From contig CAJJDN010000088.1 in NCBI GenBank assembly GCA_905182985.1, positions 248,001-312,000 of the forward strand: a DNA stretch of 64,000 nt, given 5' to 3'. Numbering within the stretch: position 1 is the stretch's first letter; each line of letters opens with the position of its first letter. The stretch is from Paramecium sonneborni. Lineage: Eukaryota > Ciliophora > Oligohymenophorea > Peniculida > Parameciidae. A model generated the notes under the pieces. That model made no database searches, was not told the DNA's origin, and saw nothing but the letters and a program-made list of their open reading frames with translations. The translations under genes and the position numbers were made by a program. Below are positions 63,951-64,000 of the stretch, piece by piece.

Positions 63951-64000
63951 TATTGACATCAATAACTTAAACACATGATAGAATCATTTACATCTATACT

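Overview
The window reads as somatic (macronuclear) DNA of a ciliate, most likely a Paramecium. Long conserved genes are open only if TAA and TAG are read as glutamine and TGA alone is stop (ciliate nuclear code 6). Introns are tiny (about 20-34 nt, GT...AG). Intergenic gaps are often under 60 bp, and the DNA is very AT-rich. All coordinates, splice sites and frames below were worked out by hand from the sequence; gene models with stated intron sums divide exactly by three. No tRNA, rRNA or CRISPR array was recognised.

Layout. 1-2189: AT-rich, almost gene-free. 2190-5937: compact housekeeping block (EF-hand protein, GLTP-like lipid transfer protein, mitochondrial carrier, ubiquitin hydrolase). 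6120-16248: a disturbed region built as a large inverted arrangement of two secreted H-lectin-like genes (the minus copy is decayed) and two copies of a coiled-coil segment, around a Rab6-like GTPase; two assembly joins (single N) lie in the lectin copies. 17083-25061: small hypothetical, RRM-like, RINGv-FHA, ankyrin and double-SAM genes. 25117-42069: a cyclic-nucleotide signalling cluster: a giant P-type-ATPase/guanylyl cyclase fusion, a PKA regulatory subunit and a soluble-type adenylyl cyclase with a PH domain, with UDP-GlcNAc pyrophosphorylase, PARG and ribosomal protein eL22 between them. 42793-49989: alpha-tubulin, an EF-hand/coiled-coil protein and a FYVE-TBC-coiled-coil protein whose coil holds a 31-copy 21-bp minisatellite. 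50132-55710: a ruined uS8 ribosomal gene, an Enhancer-of-polycomb gene, a hypothetical gene and an EF-hand protein kinase. 56316-63950: an EI24-like membrane protein (duplicated only by a failed contig merge), an STK32-like kinase, coiled-coil genes and a degenerate CDC48 D2-only gene.

How they work together. The two cyclases and PKA-R would make and read cGMP/cAMP, the second messengers known to steer ciliary beating in Paramecium; alpha-tubulin, EF-hand proteins and EF-hand kinase fit the same Ca2+/ciliary theme, but co-regulation is only inferred from proximity. Several loci (lectin minus copy, uS8, CDC48 D2) show fresh decay, as expected in a lineage still losing duplicates after whole-genome duplication. 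Three single-N joins are followed by the same sequence again: overlapping contig ends were laid end to end rather than merged.
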